Assembly: GCA_045595605.1 (NCBI GenBank)
Contig: JAZOAS010000026.1
Coordinates: forward strand, 1 to 29,207
Length of the DNA stretch: 29,207 nucleotides
Reading direction: 5' to 3'
Source of the DNA: SIG480 sp045595605
Lineage (GTDB): Bacteria; Bacillota; Clostridia; Oscillospirales; JAAYXM01
Translations under genes and position numbers: made by a program
The notes under the pieces: model-generated
The model's input: only the letters and a program-made list of their open reading frames with translations
Database searches by the model: none
What the model was told of the DNA's origin: nothing
Part shown: positions 15,794 to 24,639 of the stretch, piece by piece
Position numbering within the stretch: position 1 is the stretch's first letter
Layout of the letters: every line of letters starts with the position of its first letter

Positions 15794-17608
15794 TTGACTC
15801 CGAAAGAAAAAGCGCTTAAGCTTCCGCAGAAACCGGGAGTTTATATCATGCTCGACGAAAAGAACGAAGTAATATATGTCGGCAAGGCAAAGAAGCTTTA
15901 TAACCGTGTTAACTCTTATTTTCGTTCAAATGCTTCGCATAATGAAAAAACTCGTTTAATGGTCTCAAAAATCAGAGATTTTGATTATATAATAACCGAC
16001 AGTGAGCTCGAGGCATTTGTTCTTGAAAACTCACTGATTAAGCGTCACAAGCCAAAATATAACATTCTCCTCAAGGATGATAAGGGATATCCGTTTATCC
16101 GTCTTTCCAAGAAGGAAGCGTACCCAAGGTTTTCAATAGTATCAAAACCGTCGGATGACGGAGCGGAATATTTTGGTCCGTACGGTGGAAGAGTCGAGTC
16201 AAGACGAGCTATTGAAACGGTTTCGGAGCTTCTGAGGCTTCCTACCTGTAACAGAAAGTTTCCAAACGATATAGGAAAAGGACGGCCGTGTCTCAACAGC
16301 CATATAGGCCGTTGTGATGCACTCTGCGCAGGGAAGCTTACGCAGGAGGAGTATCGCGAGAGAATTAACCGCGCGTGTATGATTCTCTCCGGAAAGACGG
16401 CGGATGTCACAGCCCTTCTTGAAGAAAAAATGCTTGACCACGCCGAAAAGCTTGAATTTGAGCTTGCGGGAAAGCTTCGTGACGAGATTCACGCAATAAA
16501 CTCACTTTCGACAAAGCAGAAGATGATTTCAAGCATGCTTTCCGACACAGATGTTTTTGCGCTTTTTGCAGGTGAGAGCAAAACGGTTTTTTCGGTTTTA
16601 CACTATATAAACGGCTCTTTGCTCGAAAGTGAGACAAAGACAATAGAAACTCCGGCATTCGGTGAGCTCTCGGAGCTTTTGGAGGAGTTTTTGCTCCGTT
16701 ATTATTCCGATAGACTAAGTTTGCCTCGTGAAATTTATATTCAATATGAAGTATCGTCAATCGAAACTCTTTCAGATTGGCTTTCTGAGCTCGCAGGAAG
16801 GCGTGTAAAGGTGATTTGCCCAAAACGCGGAGAGAAACTAGGGCTAATTCAAATGGCGCTTAAAAACGCCGAAGAAAAGGCTCATATTCTGAGTAGCAGA
16901 GAAGAGCGAAGTAAAAAAGTGCTCAATGATATCACAAATATACTTTCGCTTAATACTCTGCCTGAGCGCATCGAAGCATACGATATTTCAAATATGTCAG
17001 GAAAAGAAATGGTCGGTGGAATGATTGTTCTTTTAAACGGCTCATTTGCAAAGAGTGAATACCGCAGGTTTAAAATTAAGACTCTTGAGAATCAGGACGA
17101 CCCGAGAGCAATGCGCGAGGTTCTGGAGAGAAGGTTTATAAGAGCAAGTTCTGGTGACGAGAAGTTTGTCTGTCTTCCTGACCTTGTACTTCTTGACGGA
17201 GGTATTGGTCAGATTCGCGAAGTTGCATCCCTGTTTAAAGAACTTCAGATTGAAGTTCCGCTTTTCGGTATGGTAAAAAACGATAAGCATATGACGCGCG
17301 CTCTGATTGATGAATTTGGGCGTGAGATAGGCATTTCTGCGACCCCGTCCGTTTTCAGATTTATTGCAACACTTCAGGACGAAGTTCATCGCTATGCGAT
17401 TGACTATCACAGAAAACTTCGCAATAAGAGCATGACGGAAAGCGAACTTCTCAAAATCAAAGGTGTCGGAAAGGCGCGGGCTGAAGTGATTCTCAAGAAA
17501 TTCAAAAGTATTGAAGCGGTAAAAAAGGCAAGCCTTTTAAAGCTCTCAGAACACTTGCCTGAGGGTGTTGCAAAAGCAGTTTATGAGTTTTATCACGGGG
17601 AGGAATAG
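15794..17608 (+). CDS. uvrC: Excinuclease ABC subunit C
   Basis: The protein has about 604 residues: a GIY-YIG nuclease domain (KPGVYIMLDEKNEVIYVGKA at the N-terminus), a four-cysteine segment around CNRKF, RPCLN and CDALC, a UVR motif in KLEFELAGKLRDEIHAI, an RNase H-like domain for the second cut (ending near LLDGGIGQIREV), and tandem helix-hairpin-helix motifs at the C-terminus. UvrC makes both incisions around a lesion after UvrB is loaded in nucleotide excision repair. GTG 15785 is in frame, but AGGTGA at 15783-15788 is spaced for TTG 15794, giving MTPKEKALKLPQKPG. rsmD starts 2 nt after the stop, so the two are translationally close. Confidence 0.96.
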   Translation: MTPKEKALKLPQKPGVYIMLDEKNEVIYVGKAKKLYNRVNSYFRSNASHNEKTRLMVSKIRDFDYIITDSELEAFVLENSLIKRHKPKYNILLKDDKGYPFIRLSKKEAYPRFSIVSKPSDDGAEYFGPYGGRVESRRAIETVSELLRLPTCNRKFPNDIGKGRPCLNSHIGRCDALCAGKLTQEEYRERINRACMILSGKTADVTALLEEKMLDHAEKLEFELAGKLRDEIHAINSLSTKQKMISSMLSDTDVFALFAGESKTVFSVLHYINGSLLESETKTIETPAFGELSELLEEFLLRYYSDRLSLPREIYIQYEVSSIETLSDWLSELAGRRVKVICPKRGEKLGLIQMALKNAEEKAHILSSREERSKKVLNDITNILSLNTLPERIEAYDISNMSGKEMVGGMIVLLNGSFAKSEYRRFKIKTLENQDDPRAMREVLERRFIRASSGDEKFVCLPDLVLLDGGIGQIREVASLFKELQIEVPLFGMVKNDKHMTRALIDEFGREIGISATPSVFRFIATLQDEVHRYAIDYHRKLRNKSMTESELLKIKGVGKARAEVILKKFKSIEAVKKASLLKLSEHLPEGVAKAVYEFYHGEE

Positions 17609-17610
17609 TT

Positions 17611-18156
17611 TTGAGAGTAGTTTCCGGAATCCGTCGCGGAAAAGTTTTAAAAGCGCCGGAAGGATTGGATACCCGTCCTACCACAGATAAAGTAAAAGCG
17701 GCAATTTTCAATATCATTCAATTTGAAATTCAGGACAAAAAAGTTCTTGACCTCTTTGGCGGGAGTGGGCAGCTTGCAATAGAAGCCGTAAGCCGCGGTG
17801 CAAAGTCAGCGACAGTCGTTGACAACTCAAAGAAAGCTATCGGGATAATCAAAGAAAATGTAAAAAACTGTAACTTTGAAGACTCAATCAGCGTTCATTT
17901 TGCGGATTTCTCTGAAGTATTGACAAAAGGCGCAAAATATGATGTAATATTTTTAGACCCACCGTATGCAAGTGAGCTTTTGAAAAGAGCTCTTGAGCTT
18001 ATAGTCAGATTTGACATATTATCAAAAGATGGTATAATAGTATGTGAAACAGATGATTTGTCGAATATCGATGAATTGTTTAGAGAAAAGTATTCTTTTC
18101 GCGACTATAAATATGGGCGAGTAAGGCTTTTTGTCATCAGGAACAAAGAGTCTTGA
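17611..18156 (+). CDS. rsmD: 16S rRNA (guanine966-N2)-methyltransferase RsmD
   Basis: This 181-residue Rossmann-type methyltransferase has the family beginning MRVVSGIRRGKVLKAPEGLD, the SAM loop DLFGGSGQLAIEA and the catalytic LDPPYA motif (the DPPY of N-methyltransferases). It modifies G966 of 16S rRNA during 30S assembly. It starts at TTG 17611, preceded by GGGAGG at the end of uvrC. coaD follows, the conserved ylbH-ylbI order of Bacillus. Confidence 0.95.
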   Translation: MRVVSGIRRGKVLKAPEGLDTRPTTDKVKAAIFNIIQFEIQDKKVLDLFGGSGQLAIEAVSRGAKSATVVDNSKKAIGIIKENVKNCNFEDSISVHFADFSEVLTKGAKYDVIFLDPPYASELLKRALELIVRFDILSKDGIIVCETDDLSNIDELFREKYSFRDYKYGRVRLFVIRNKES

Positions 18157-18172
18157 AACAAGGAGTCACTAT

Positions 18173-18664
18173 ATGAAAACAGCTGTTTATCCCGGCAGTT
18201 TTGACCCGGTTACGAAAGGGCATCTTGATATTATAGAACGCGCTGCTTCTATATTTGACAAGGTTGTCGTCGTTGCTATGGTTAATAGCAAGAAAACGCC
18301 GGCTTTCTCGTTGGAGGAGCGGTGCCGTTTTCTGGAAAGTTGTACTAAAAAATACAAAAATGTTGAAATCAGGACATCAGATTCGCTACTTGCCGAATGG
18401 GTCAACTCGGTTGGTGATTGCGTGCTTATAAAAGGGCTTCGTGCGGTCAGCGATTTTGAAAGCGAGTTTCAGATGGCGCTTATAAACAGGAAACTGAACC
18501 CAAATCTTGAAACTCTTTTCCTACCGACAACAGAGGAGTATTTGTATCTCTCGTCCAGCGTTGTAAAAGAAATTTGTTCGCTTGGTGGCGACATTTCTTC
18601 ATTTGTTGATGAAGAAATTCTGGAAGAAGTTAAAAATAAACTTTTGAGGGGAGAAAAAAGATAA
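18173..18664 (+). CDS. coaD: Phosphopantetheine adenylyltransferase
   Basis: This 163-residue nucleotidyltransferase has GSFDPVTKGHLDII (8-21), carrying the (T/H)xGH motif, and LSSSVVKEI, matching the ISSTxVR motif. CoaD transfers AMP from ATP to 4'-phosphopantetheine, the fourth step of coenzyme A synthesis, in the cytoplasm. Length is normal. AGGAG at 18161-18165 places the start at ATG 18173; an earlier in-frame start would overlap rsmD without a ribosome binding site. Its stop overlaps the ATG of the next gene by one base. Confidence 0.96.
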   Translation: MKTAVYPGSFDPVTKGHLDIIERAASIFDKVVVVAMVNSKKTPAFSLEERCRFLESCTKKYKNVEIRTSDSLLAEWVNSVGDCVLIKGLRAVSDFESEFQMALINRKLNPNLETLFLPTTEEYLYLSSSVVKEICSLGGDISSFVDEEILEEVKNKLLRGEKR

Positions 18665-19146
18665 TGGCAAGTGGAATTGATGAATTGGTAAATATGCTCT
18701 ATGACATGGTAACAGAGGCGTGGGCTCTTCCTTTTGGTGCTGAAAAATGTATTCTTGAACGAGAAAAGATTCTTGACCTTATCGATGAGGTTCGCGTGAA
18801 CTTACCGAAGGACCTTGAGCAGGCTCGCACAATCGTCGACAACAGAAACGAGATTCTCGCTGCTGCAAAGAGAGAGGCAGATTCAATCGTTGCCGCGGCT
18901 GAGGAGCGTGCTCGTCATATGGTCGCTGAGGATGAAATCGTCCTTTCTACAAAGCAGAAAGCAAACGAGATTATGACCGTTGCAGAGACGAAGTCTAAAG
19001 AGCTTCGCCGTGCCGCAAACGATTATGCAGAGGATACTCTGCGCAGACTTGAGACGGTTATTGAGCAGGCTCTCAACGAAACAAGAGAGTCAAGAAAACA
19101 GTTCAAATCCGCCGTTGTCAAAACAAATGCACCCGAAGAAGAATAA
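18664..19146 (+). CDS. Coiled-coil protein resembling ATP-synthase subunit b/DivIVA-like proteins
   Basis: This 160-residue soluble protein is helical almost throughout, with Ala, Glu and Lys heptads from about residue 35 to 145 (AAAKREADSIVAAAEERARH is typical). It has no membrane segment, so it is not a true F0 subunit b, although databases often label similar proteins that way because of coiled-coil similarity. Residues 1-30, MASGIDELVNMLYDMVTEAW, form a separate conserved-looking cap. The ATG overlaps the coaD stop by one base, implying coupled translation. A structural or cell-envelope scaffold role is possible but not shown. The gene ends at a bidirectional terminator. Confidence 0.75.
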   Translation: MASGIDELVNMLYDMVTEAWALPFGAEKCILEREKILDLIDEVRVNLPKDLEQARTIVDNRNEILAAAKREADSIVAAAEERARHMVAEDEIVLSTKQKANEIMTVAETKSKELRRAANDYAEDTLRRLETVIEQALNETRESRKQFKSAVVKTNAPEEE

Positions 19147-19154
19147 TTAAACAT

Positions 19155-19190
19155 AAAAACAGTGCAGTCCGAATGGACTGCGCTGTTTTT
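19155..19190. terminator. Bidirectional intrinsic terminator
   Basis: AAAAACAGTGCAGTCC (19155-19170) pairs with GGACTGCGCTGTTTTT (19175-19190) with one mismatch around GAAT. It serves the coiled-coil gene and, in reverse, pfkA. Confidence 0.92.
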
Positions 19191-19198
19191 ATTACAGA

Positions 19199-20170
19199 TT
19201 AAACCGACATAATCTTCGATGTATTATACATATCTTCTTTAAGATCTTTTTTCATATCAAGTGCTGTGTCGATGTCGATATCGCAAAGGTCTCCGTCTTT
19301 GAGGCAAACAACGCGGTTTGTCTTTCCGTCCATAAGAGTATGAACTGCAAATGTGCCGAAACGGCTTGCCATAACGCGGTCACGCGCTGTCGGGCTACCG
19401 CCACGCTGGATGTGACCGAGAATGGTGAGGCGAGTATCAATACCGGTTTCTTCAATGATACGGTTTGTGATATCAATAGAGCTTCCGACGCCTTCAGCCT
19501 GAATGATGATGAAGTGAGAACGCTTGTTGATTCTGCCGGCTCTGATTTTGTCAACGACATCGCGCTGGAAATCAAACGGCTTTTCGGGAACAAGAATAGC
19601 CTGAGCGCCGCAAGCGATACCAACATACAGAGCAAGGTGACCTGCGTTGTGTCCCATAACCTCAACAACAGAGCAACGCTCGTGCGACTGCATTGTATCG
19701 CGAAGCTTATCAATCGCGTCAAGGGCCGTATTACAAGCGGTATCGAAGCCTATGCTGTAGTGAGTTGAAGCGATATCGTTATCGATTGTAGCAGGAACAC
19801 CAATTGTATGAACTCCGGCTTCAGCAAGAGCTCTTGCGCCTCTGAAGGTACCGTCGCCACCGATTGTGACAATACCGTCCAATCCGAGGTATTTACAGGT
19901 AGAAACGGCTTTCTGCACACCCTCGTCCGTCATAAATTCCGGACAGCGTGCAGTAAAAAGCATCGTTCCGCCCTTTGAGATAATTCCGTTAACACTTCTT
20001 GCAGTAAGTTCAACGACATCACCGTTTATAAGACCGTTGTATCCGCGACGGATACCAAGGCAAGTGATGCCGTGGTAAGCCGCAGTTCGCGCAACGGCAC
20101 GGATAGCGGCATTCATACCGGGAGCATCGCCACCGCTGGTAAGAACGCCGATTGTTTTGATACCGGACAT
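19199..20170 (-). CDS. pfkA: ATP-dependent 6-phosphofructokinase
   Basis: The protein has 323 residues. GVLTSGGDAPGMNA at the N-terminus, IGGDGTFRGA, the catalytic PATIDNDI and the late ILGHIQRGGSPTARDR are the standard bacterial PfkA signatures. The glycine of GGDGT (rather than Asp) indicates an ATP- rather than pyrophosphate-dependent enzyme. It phosphorylates fructose 6-phosphate in glycolysis in the cytoplasm, as a tetramer. A longer start TTG 20179 touches the AAAGG ribosome binding site, so ATG 20170 is used. It follows dnaE in the same direction but has its own promoter. Confidence 0.97.
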   Translation of the reverse strand: MSGIKTIGVLTSGGDAPGMNAAIRAVARTAAYHGITCLGIRRGYNGLINGDVVELTARSVNGIISKGGTMLFTARCPEFMTDEGVQKAVSTCKYLGLDGIVTIGGDGTFRGARALAEAGVHTIGVPATIDNDIASTHYSIGFDTACNTALDAIDKLRDTMQSHERCSVVEVMGHNAGHLALYVGIACGAQAILVPEKPFDFQRDVVDKIRAGRINKRSHFIIIQAEGVGSSIDITNRIIEETGIDTRLTILGHIQRGGSPTARDRVMASRFGTFAVHTLMDGKTNRVVCLKDGDLCDIDIDTALDMKKDLKEDMYNTSKIMSV

Positions 20171-20209
20171 AGAAACCAACCTTTCAAAGAAAACTTTATT
20201 ACTGAATTT

Positions 20210-20238
20210 ATTATAACAGCATTTATACGAAAAATAAA
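20210..20238 (-). promoter_or_regulatory. Extended -10 promoter of pfkA
   Basis: On the minus strand, TGTTATAAT is an extended -10 (TATAAT at 20215-20210), with a weak TTTATT at the -35 position (20238-20233). It lies between dnaE and pfkA. Confidence 0.6.
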
Positions 20239-20255
20239 GTGAAATTATGTTTTGA

Positions 20256-23200
20256 TTATTTTAAAACTATATTCTCAGAACCTAAAATCTCAACCAACCT
20301 GTTAAAAAGTGCGCTCTCTCTTGAAATATGAGTACGAATTCTCTTTTTCGTATCTTCAAAATAAAGAATTGTTTCAAGATCTCCGGGGAAGGCGGAAACA
20401 ACAGCGCGTATTATATCGGTCTGGTTTGAAGCCTCCTCTTTGATTCGAAGATATAGCTTTTCTGATTTTGTTTCCTCTGTCTGAATGTTTGAATACTCAG
20501 AAATTGAGCGAATCTCATCACAGATAAGCTGTGGGGCAGAATCTTCGCGAAGGCTGATTCTTGCACGGACAGTAAGAATTGCATTTTCTGCGAGAAGTGG
20601 CTGGTATTTCTCAAGCACCTTCGGGAAGATAATACATTCGACAGAGCTTACAGCGTCTTCAATCGTCATATACGCCATCATAGAGTTGTTTTTAGTGCTT
20701 TTGAGTTTAACAGAAGCTACACAACCTGCAATAAAAACGCTTTCACCGTCGTTAATGTTCTCTGCAGACAGTACCTGCGGTATCGTTTTTGCAGAAATGC
20801 GTTTTAAAAGGTCTGAATAGTCGTCGAGCGGATGACCGGAGAGATAGATTCCGAGCGTTTCGCGTTCAAAAGAGAGAATTGTCTTTTTGGGGTATTCTGA
20901 AATCTGCGGCAGCAAATCCTCGTCATATTCGACTTTTTCGGTTTCCTGAGAGAGCGAGAAGAGATCAAACTGACCTTCGATTGTGCGACTCTTTACATAG
21001 GAAATACCGGTGAGGATGCTGTCGTAAATCTGCAAAAGCTGAGCTCGGTTTGCACCGGTGCTGTCAAAGGCACCGCATTTTATAAGGTTTTCTAGCGCGC
21101 GGCGGTTTAATTCCTTGTGTTGCATTCTCGTGCAGAAGTTGCGAAGAGAAGTAAATGGCCCGCCCTGGTTTCTCTCATTGATGATTGAACGGACAAAAGC
21201 TCTGCCAACGCTCTTTACGGCAGCAAGACCGAATCGGATGTTGTCACCGCTTACAGTGAATGAATCTGCTGATTCGTTAACATCAGGCGGTAGGACTGCG
21301 ATGCCCATTTCTTTACAAAGCTCAAAATATCCTGCAAGTTTGTCAGAAAAATCAAGTACCGAGGTGAGAAGGGCCGCCATATATTCCTTCGGATAATGGA
21401 ACTTCATGTACGCTGTCTGATAGGAGACAACGGCGTAAGATGCGGCGTGCGCCTTGTTGAAGGCGTAATTTGCAAAGGCGACAATATCGTCAAAAATTTT
21501 GTTTGCTATTTCCTCGGAAATACCGTTGTTTATTGCGCCGATAATTCCTTCTTCTTCATTTCCGTAAATAAAGTTCTTGCGCTCGCGGAGAAGGTCTTTT
21601 TCTTTCTTCTTGGAGATTGCACGGCGAACCATATCAGCTCGACCGAGCGAGAAGCCGGCAACTTTCCTGAAGATGTCCATAACCTGCTCCTGATATACGA
21701 TACAACCGTAGGTGATCTCAAGAATCTCCTTGAGCATGGGGTGGAGATACTTGATATTTGCGGGGTTATGCTTTGAAGCAATATAGTGAGGTATGGAGTC
21801 CATAGGACCGGGTCGGTAGAGCGCAACAATAGCTGTTATGTCTTCTATTGACTGCGGTTTCATACCAACAACGACAGAGGTCATACCCTGGCTTTCAAGC
21901 TGGAAAACACCCGCTGTATGTCCGAGAGAGAGCTCGGAGAAGGTAAGTTCGTCATCATCCGGAATATCGAAAATTGAAAAAGCGGGTGTATGAAGTCTTA
22001 CAAGGCGTTCAGCGTCATGCAGGACAGTCAGGTTGCGAAGTCCCAAAAAGTCCATTTTAAGAAGACCGAGTTCTTCAAGAGTGACCATTGTAAACTGAGT
22101 TACAATTGCTTCATCGTTTGTCGAGAGAGGTACATATGACGAAACCTCGTTCTTTGTGATTACAACGCCCGCCGCATGAGTTGAAGCGTGTCGGGGCATA
22201 CCTTCAAGGGCGATTGCGGTATCTATAAGCTTTTTGTATTTTTCATCCGACTCGTAATAGTCACGGAAGGGTTTTGAGATTTCAAGAGCTTTATTGAGTG
22301 TCATATGAAGCTCATTCGGAACGCTTTTCGCAATCGCATCAGCTTCCGCATAGGGAAGGTCCATAACGCGTGCGACATCGCGGATTGCGCCTTTTGCCGC
22401 CATTGTACCGAAGGTAACAATCTGTGCAACGCGGTCTTCACCGTATTTTCTCACGACATAATCAATAACTTCCTGGCGGCGCTCCTGACAAAAATCGACA
22501 TCAATATCAGGCATGCTGATTCTCTCAGGATTAAGAAAACGCTCGAAATAGAGGTTGTACTTCATCGGGTCGATATTTGTTATACCAAGGCAGTAAGAAA
22601 CGATACTACCCGCAGCACTTCCGCGACCGGGACCGACAGGGATATCCTGACTTCGTGCATAAGAAATGAAGTCCCAGACTATAAGAAAGTAATCGACATA
22701 GCCCATTCTGTTTATCATATTAAGCTCGTAATCGAGTCTTTCACGATAGCTTTCGGGAGCATTCGGGTATCTGTGCTCAAACCCGTCACTTGTGAGCTTT
22801 TTCAAATACTCAAGCGAATCAGCGAATTCTGACGGGGTGTCATATTCAGGAAGATGATGATGACCGAATTCAAATTCGAGATTACACATCTCGGCAATCT
22901 TTGCTGTATTTTCAATTGCTTCGGGATAATTGGGGAAGAGAGCGCGCATTTCGTCTTCGCTTTTTATATAAAACTCATTTGTTGCAAACTTCATGCGCGA
23001 AGGGTCACTTAATGATTTGTTCATCTGAACACACATAAGAACATCCTGTGTGTATGCGTCCTCGCGGGTTACATAATGAGCATCGTTTGTAGCGACAAGC
23101 GGAATATCAAGCTCCTTTGAGATTTGGATTATTTCACGGTTGACAACCTTCTGCTCTTCAATCCCGTGATCCTGAATTTCAAGATAGAAATTGTCTTTTC

Positions 23201-23699
23201 CGAAGATGTTGTAAAGAGAGAGCGCGTACTCTCTTGCACCGTCAAAATCTCCGCGGAGAATAAGACGCGGAATATTTCCCGCAATACAAGCAGAGAGGCA
23301 AATTAGGCCCTCAGAGTGATCTTTTAAAAGGTCAAGGTCAACTCTCGGTTTGCCGTAAAAACCGTCTATAAAAGCACGGCTGACAATGTGAATAAGGTTT
23401 TTGTATCCGGTTTCGTTCTTACACAGAAGGACAAGGTGTGCAGGTTCGCGGTCAGCGGAAAAATCCTTATCGCGCATAGACCTCGGAGCGACATATACCT
23501 CGCAACCGATAATCGGCTTTATTCCTGCCGCTTTTGCCGCACGGTAAAAGTCGATCACGCCGTACATGACACCGTGATCGGTTATTGCAAGCGCTTCTTG
23601 TCCGAGTGACTTTGCATATTCGCATACTTTGTTTATGCGACACGCGCCGTCAAGAAGGCTGTATTCGCTATGCAGATGTAAGTGTACAAAACTGCTCAT
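20256..23699 (-). CDS. dnaE: DNA polymerase III subunit alpha
   Basis: This 1147-residue C-family replicative polymerase has an N-terminal PHP domain (HLHLHSEYSLLDGACRI), a palm with GPGRGSAAGS and the catalytic PDIDVDFCQE, fingers with VFQLESQGM and YRPGPMD, tandem HhH, and an OB-fold near the C-terminus (VFIAGCVASVKLKSTKNN). There is no exonuclease domain, so it is DnaE-type, not PolC. In Firmicutes with PolC this subunit extends primers on the lagging strand; whether PolC is also present cannot be seen here. ATG 23699 gives MSSFVHLHLH; the frame is open 39 codons further but runs into whiA. It starts 4 nt after the whiA stop. Confidence 0.97.
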   Translation of the reverse strand: MSSFVHLHLHSEYSLLDGACRINKVCEYAKSLGQEALAITDHGVMYGVIDFYRAAKAAGIKPIIGCEVYVAPRSMRDKDFSADREPAHLVLLCKNETGYKNLIHIVSRAFIDGFYGKPRVDLDLLKDHSEGLICLSACIAGNIPRLILRGDFDGAREYALSLYNIFGKDNFYLEIQDHGIEEQKVVNREIIQISKELDIPLVATNDAHYVTREDAYTQDVLMCVQMNKSLSDPSRMKFATNEFYIKSEDEMRALFPNYPEAIENTAKIAEMCNLEFEFGHHHLPEYDTPSEFADSLEYLKKLTSDGFEHRYPNAPESYRERLDYELNMINRMGYVDYFLIVWDFISYARSQDIPVGPGRGSAAGSIVSYCLGITNIDPMKYNLYFERFLNPERISMPDIDVDFCQERRQEVIDYVVRKYGEDRVAQIVTFGTMAAKGAIRDVARVMDLPYAEADAIAKSVPNELHMTLNKALEISKPFRDYYESDEKYKKLIDTAIALEGMPRHASTHAAGVVITKNEVSSYVPLSTNDEAIVTQFTMVTLEELGLLKMDFLGLRNLTVLHDAERLVRLHTPAFSIFDIPDDDELTFSELSLGHTAGVFQLESQGMTSVVVGMKPQSIEDITAIVALYRPGPMDSIPHYIASKHNPANIKYLHPMLKEILEITYGCIVYQEQVMDIFRKVAGFSLGRADMVRRAISKKKEKDLLRERKNFIYGNEEEGIIGAINNGISEEIANKIFDDIVAFANYAFNKAHAASYAVVSYQTAYMKFHYPKEYMAALLTSVLDFSDKLAGYFELCKEMGIAVLPPDVNESADSFTVSGDNIRFGLAAVKSVGRAFVRSIINERNQGGPFTSLRNFCTRMQHKELNRRALENLIKCGAFDSTGANRAQLLQIYDSILTGISYVKSRTIEGQFDLFSLSQETEKVEYDEDLLPQISEYPKKTILSFERETLGIYLSGHPLDDYSDLLKRISAKTIPQVLSAENINDGESVFIAGCVASVKLKSTKNNSMMAYMTIEDAVSSVECIIFPKVLEKYQPLLAENAILTVRARISLREDSAPQLICDEIRSISEYSNIQTEETKSEKLYLRIKEEASNQTDIIRAVVSAFPGDLETILYFEDTKKRIRTHISRESALFNRLVEILGSENIVLK

Positions 23700-23703
23700 T
23701 ATT

Positions 23704-24624
23704 TTAAGAGTCCTTTCTCTTATCAAGTTCTTCTGCAATGGAAACGAGTTTGTTGAGACGGTGATTAAGTCCCGATTTTCCGACACCGTCTTCGGAGAGG
23801 CGCGAAAGCTCAGCAAGGGAAGCTTCGGGGTACTGAAGGCGAACTCTTGCGGCGGACTGAAGCTGTTCGGATAGAGTATCGATGATTCCGAGCTTGTGAA
23901 GCTTCTTTATCGCCGTAATGTGAATTTTTGCCGCATCGGCAGCCTTTGAAAGGTTTGCAACCTCAAAATTAACCTGGCGGTTTATGTTGTTTCTGACATC
24001 TTTCACGAGCTTTGTCTGCATGAGCTCAAGTGCAGAAAGAGGGGCACCGATTCTTGTTAAAAACTCCTCGATATAGCCACTTTCTTTTAAATAGATTATA
24101 TTGTTCGATTTGCGCATGGCAAGCTTTGCGGGAAGCTCAAGCTCGAGAAGAAGCGAAATCACTTCGCGACTTAAGTTTGAGTGGGAGGTAACAAGCTCAA
24201 GGTGATACCTCGATGACGGGTCTGCAACCGAGCCGCCTGTGAGAAAAGCACCACGGCAAAAAGCAGCACGGGCTTCATCTGTTTCGACAATTGCTGCATT
24301 AAGACGAAGTGAAAGTGAGTCGTCAGAATTGATACCAATTGCTTCGAAAATTTCCGAAATACGGGAAGGGTGCTCGATTATCAGGTTGAACTTTTTTAAA
24401 GAAGATTGGGGAATGATTTTTTTGTCAAAATCAAATCCAAACAAGCTCTTCAAAAGTCGGGAGGCTCGGAGAGCAACATTCTTGTTTTCGGTAATTATTT
24501 TTATTCTGTTTCGTGTTGTTGAGTTTGCAAAGAGAATCATTCCGCAACACTCGGCAAGGGCACATTCGGGATTTTTGATTTCGAGTGCGGAAAGTTCTTC
24601 CTTTATCTGCGCGGTAAAAGTCAT
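23704..24624 (-). CDS. whiA: WhiA family DNA-binding protein
   Basis: The 306-residue protein has an N-terminal WhiA domain, a degenerate LAGLIDADG homing-endonuclease-like middle with CRGAFLTGGSVADP and YHLELVTSH, and a C-terminal helix-turn-helix ending ASLAELSRLSEDGVGKSGLN. It controls sporulation genes in Actinobacteria and is linked to cell division and chromosome segregation in B. subtilis. ATG 24624 follows AAGGTGA on the minus strand. It lies between rapZ (15-nt gap) and dnaE (4-nt gap). The yvcK gene usually found between rapZ and whiA is absent. Confidence 0.95.
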   Translation of the reverse strand: MTFTAQIKEELSALEIKNPECALAECCGMILFANSTTRNRIKIITENKNVALRASRLLKSLFGFDFDKKIIPQSSLKKFNLIIEHPSRISEIFEAIGINSDDSLSLRLNAAIVETDEARAAFCRGAFLTGGSVADPSSRYHLELVTSHSNLSREVISLLLELELPAKLAMRKSNNIIYLKESGYIEEFLTRIGAPLSALELMQTKLVKDVRNNINRQVNFEVANLSKAADAAKIHITAIKKLHKLGIIDTLSEQLQSAARVRLQYPEASLAELSRLSEDGVGKSGLNHRLNKLVSIAEELDKRKDS

Positions 24625-24639
24625 ACAATCACCTTGGTT

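Noticed and set aside
22305..22832. 175-codon plus-strand frame opposite dnaE
   Set aside because: It lies wholly antisense to well-supported dnaE sequence and its translation has no recognisable domain.
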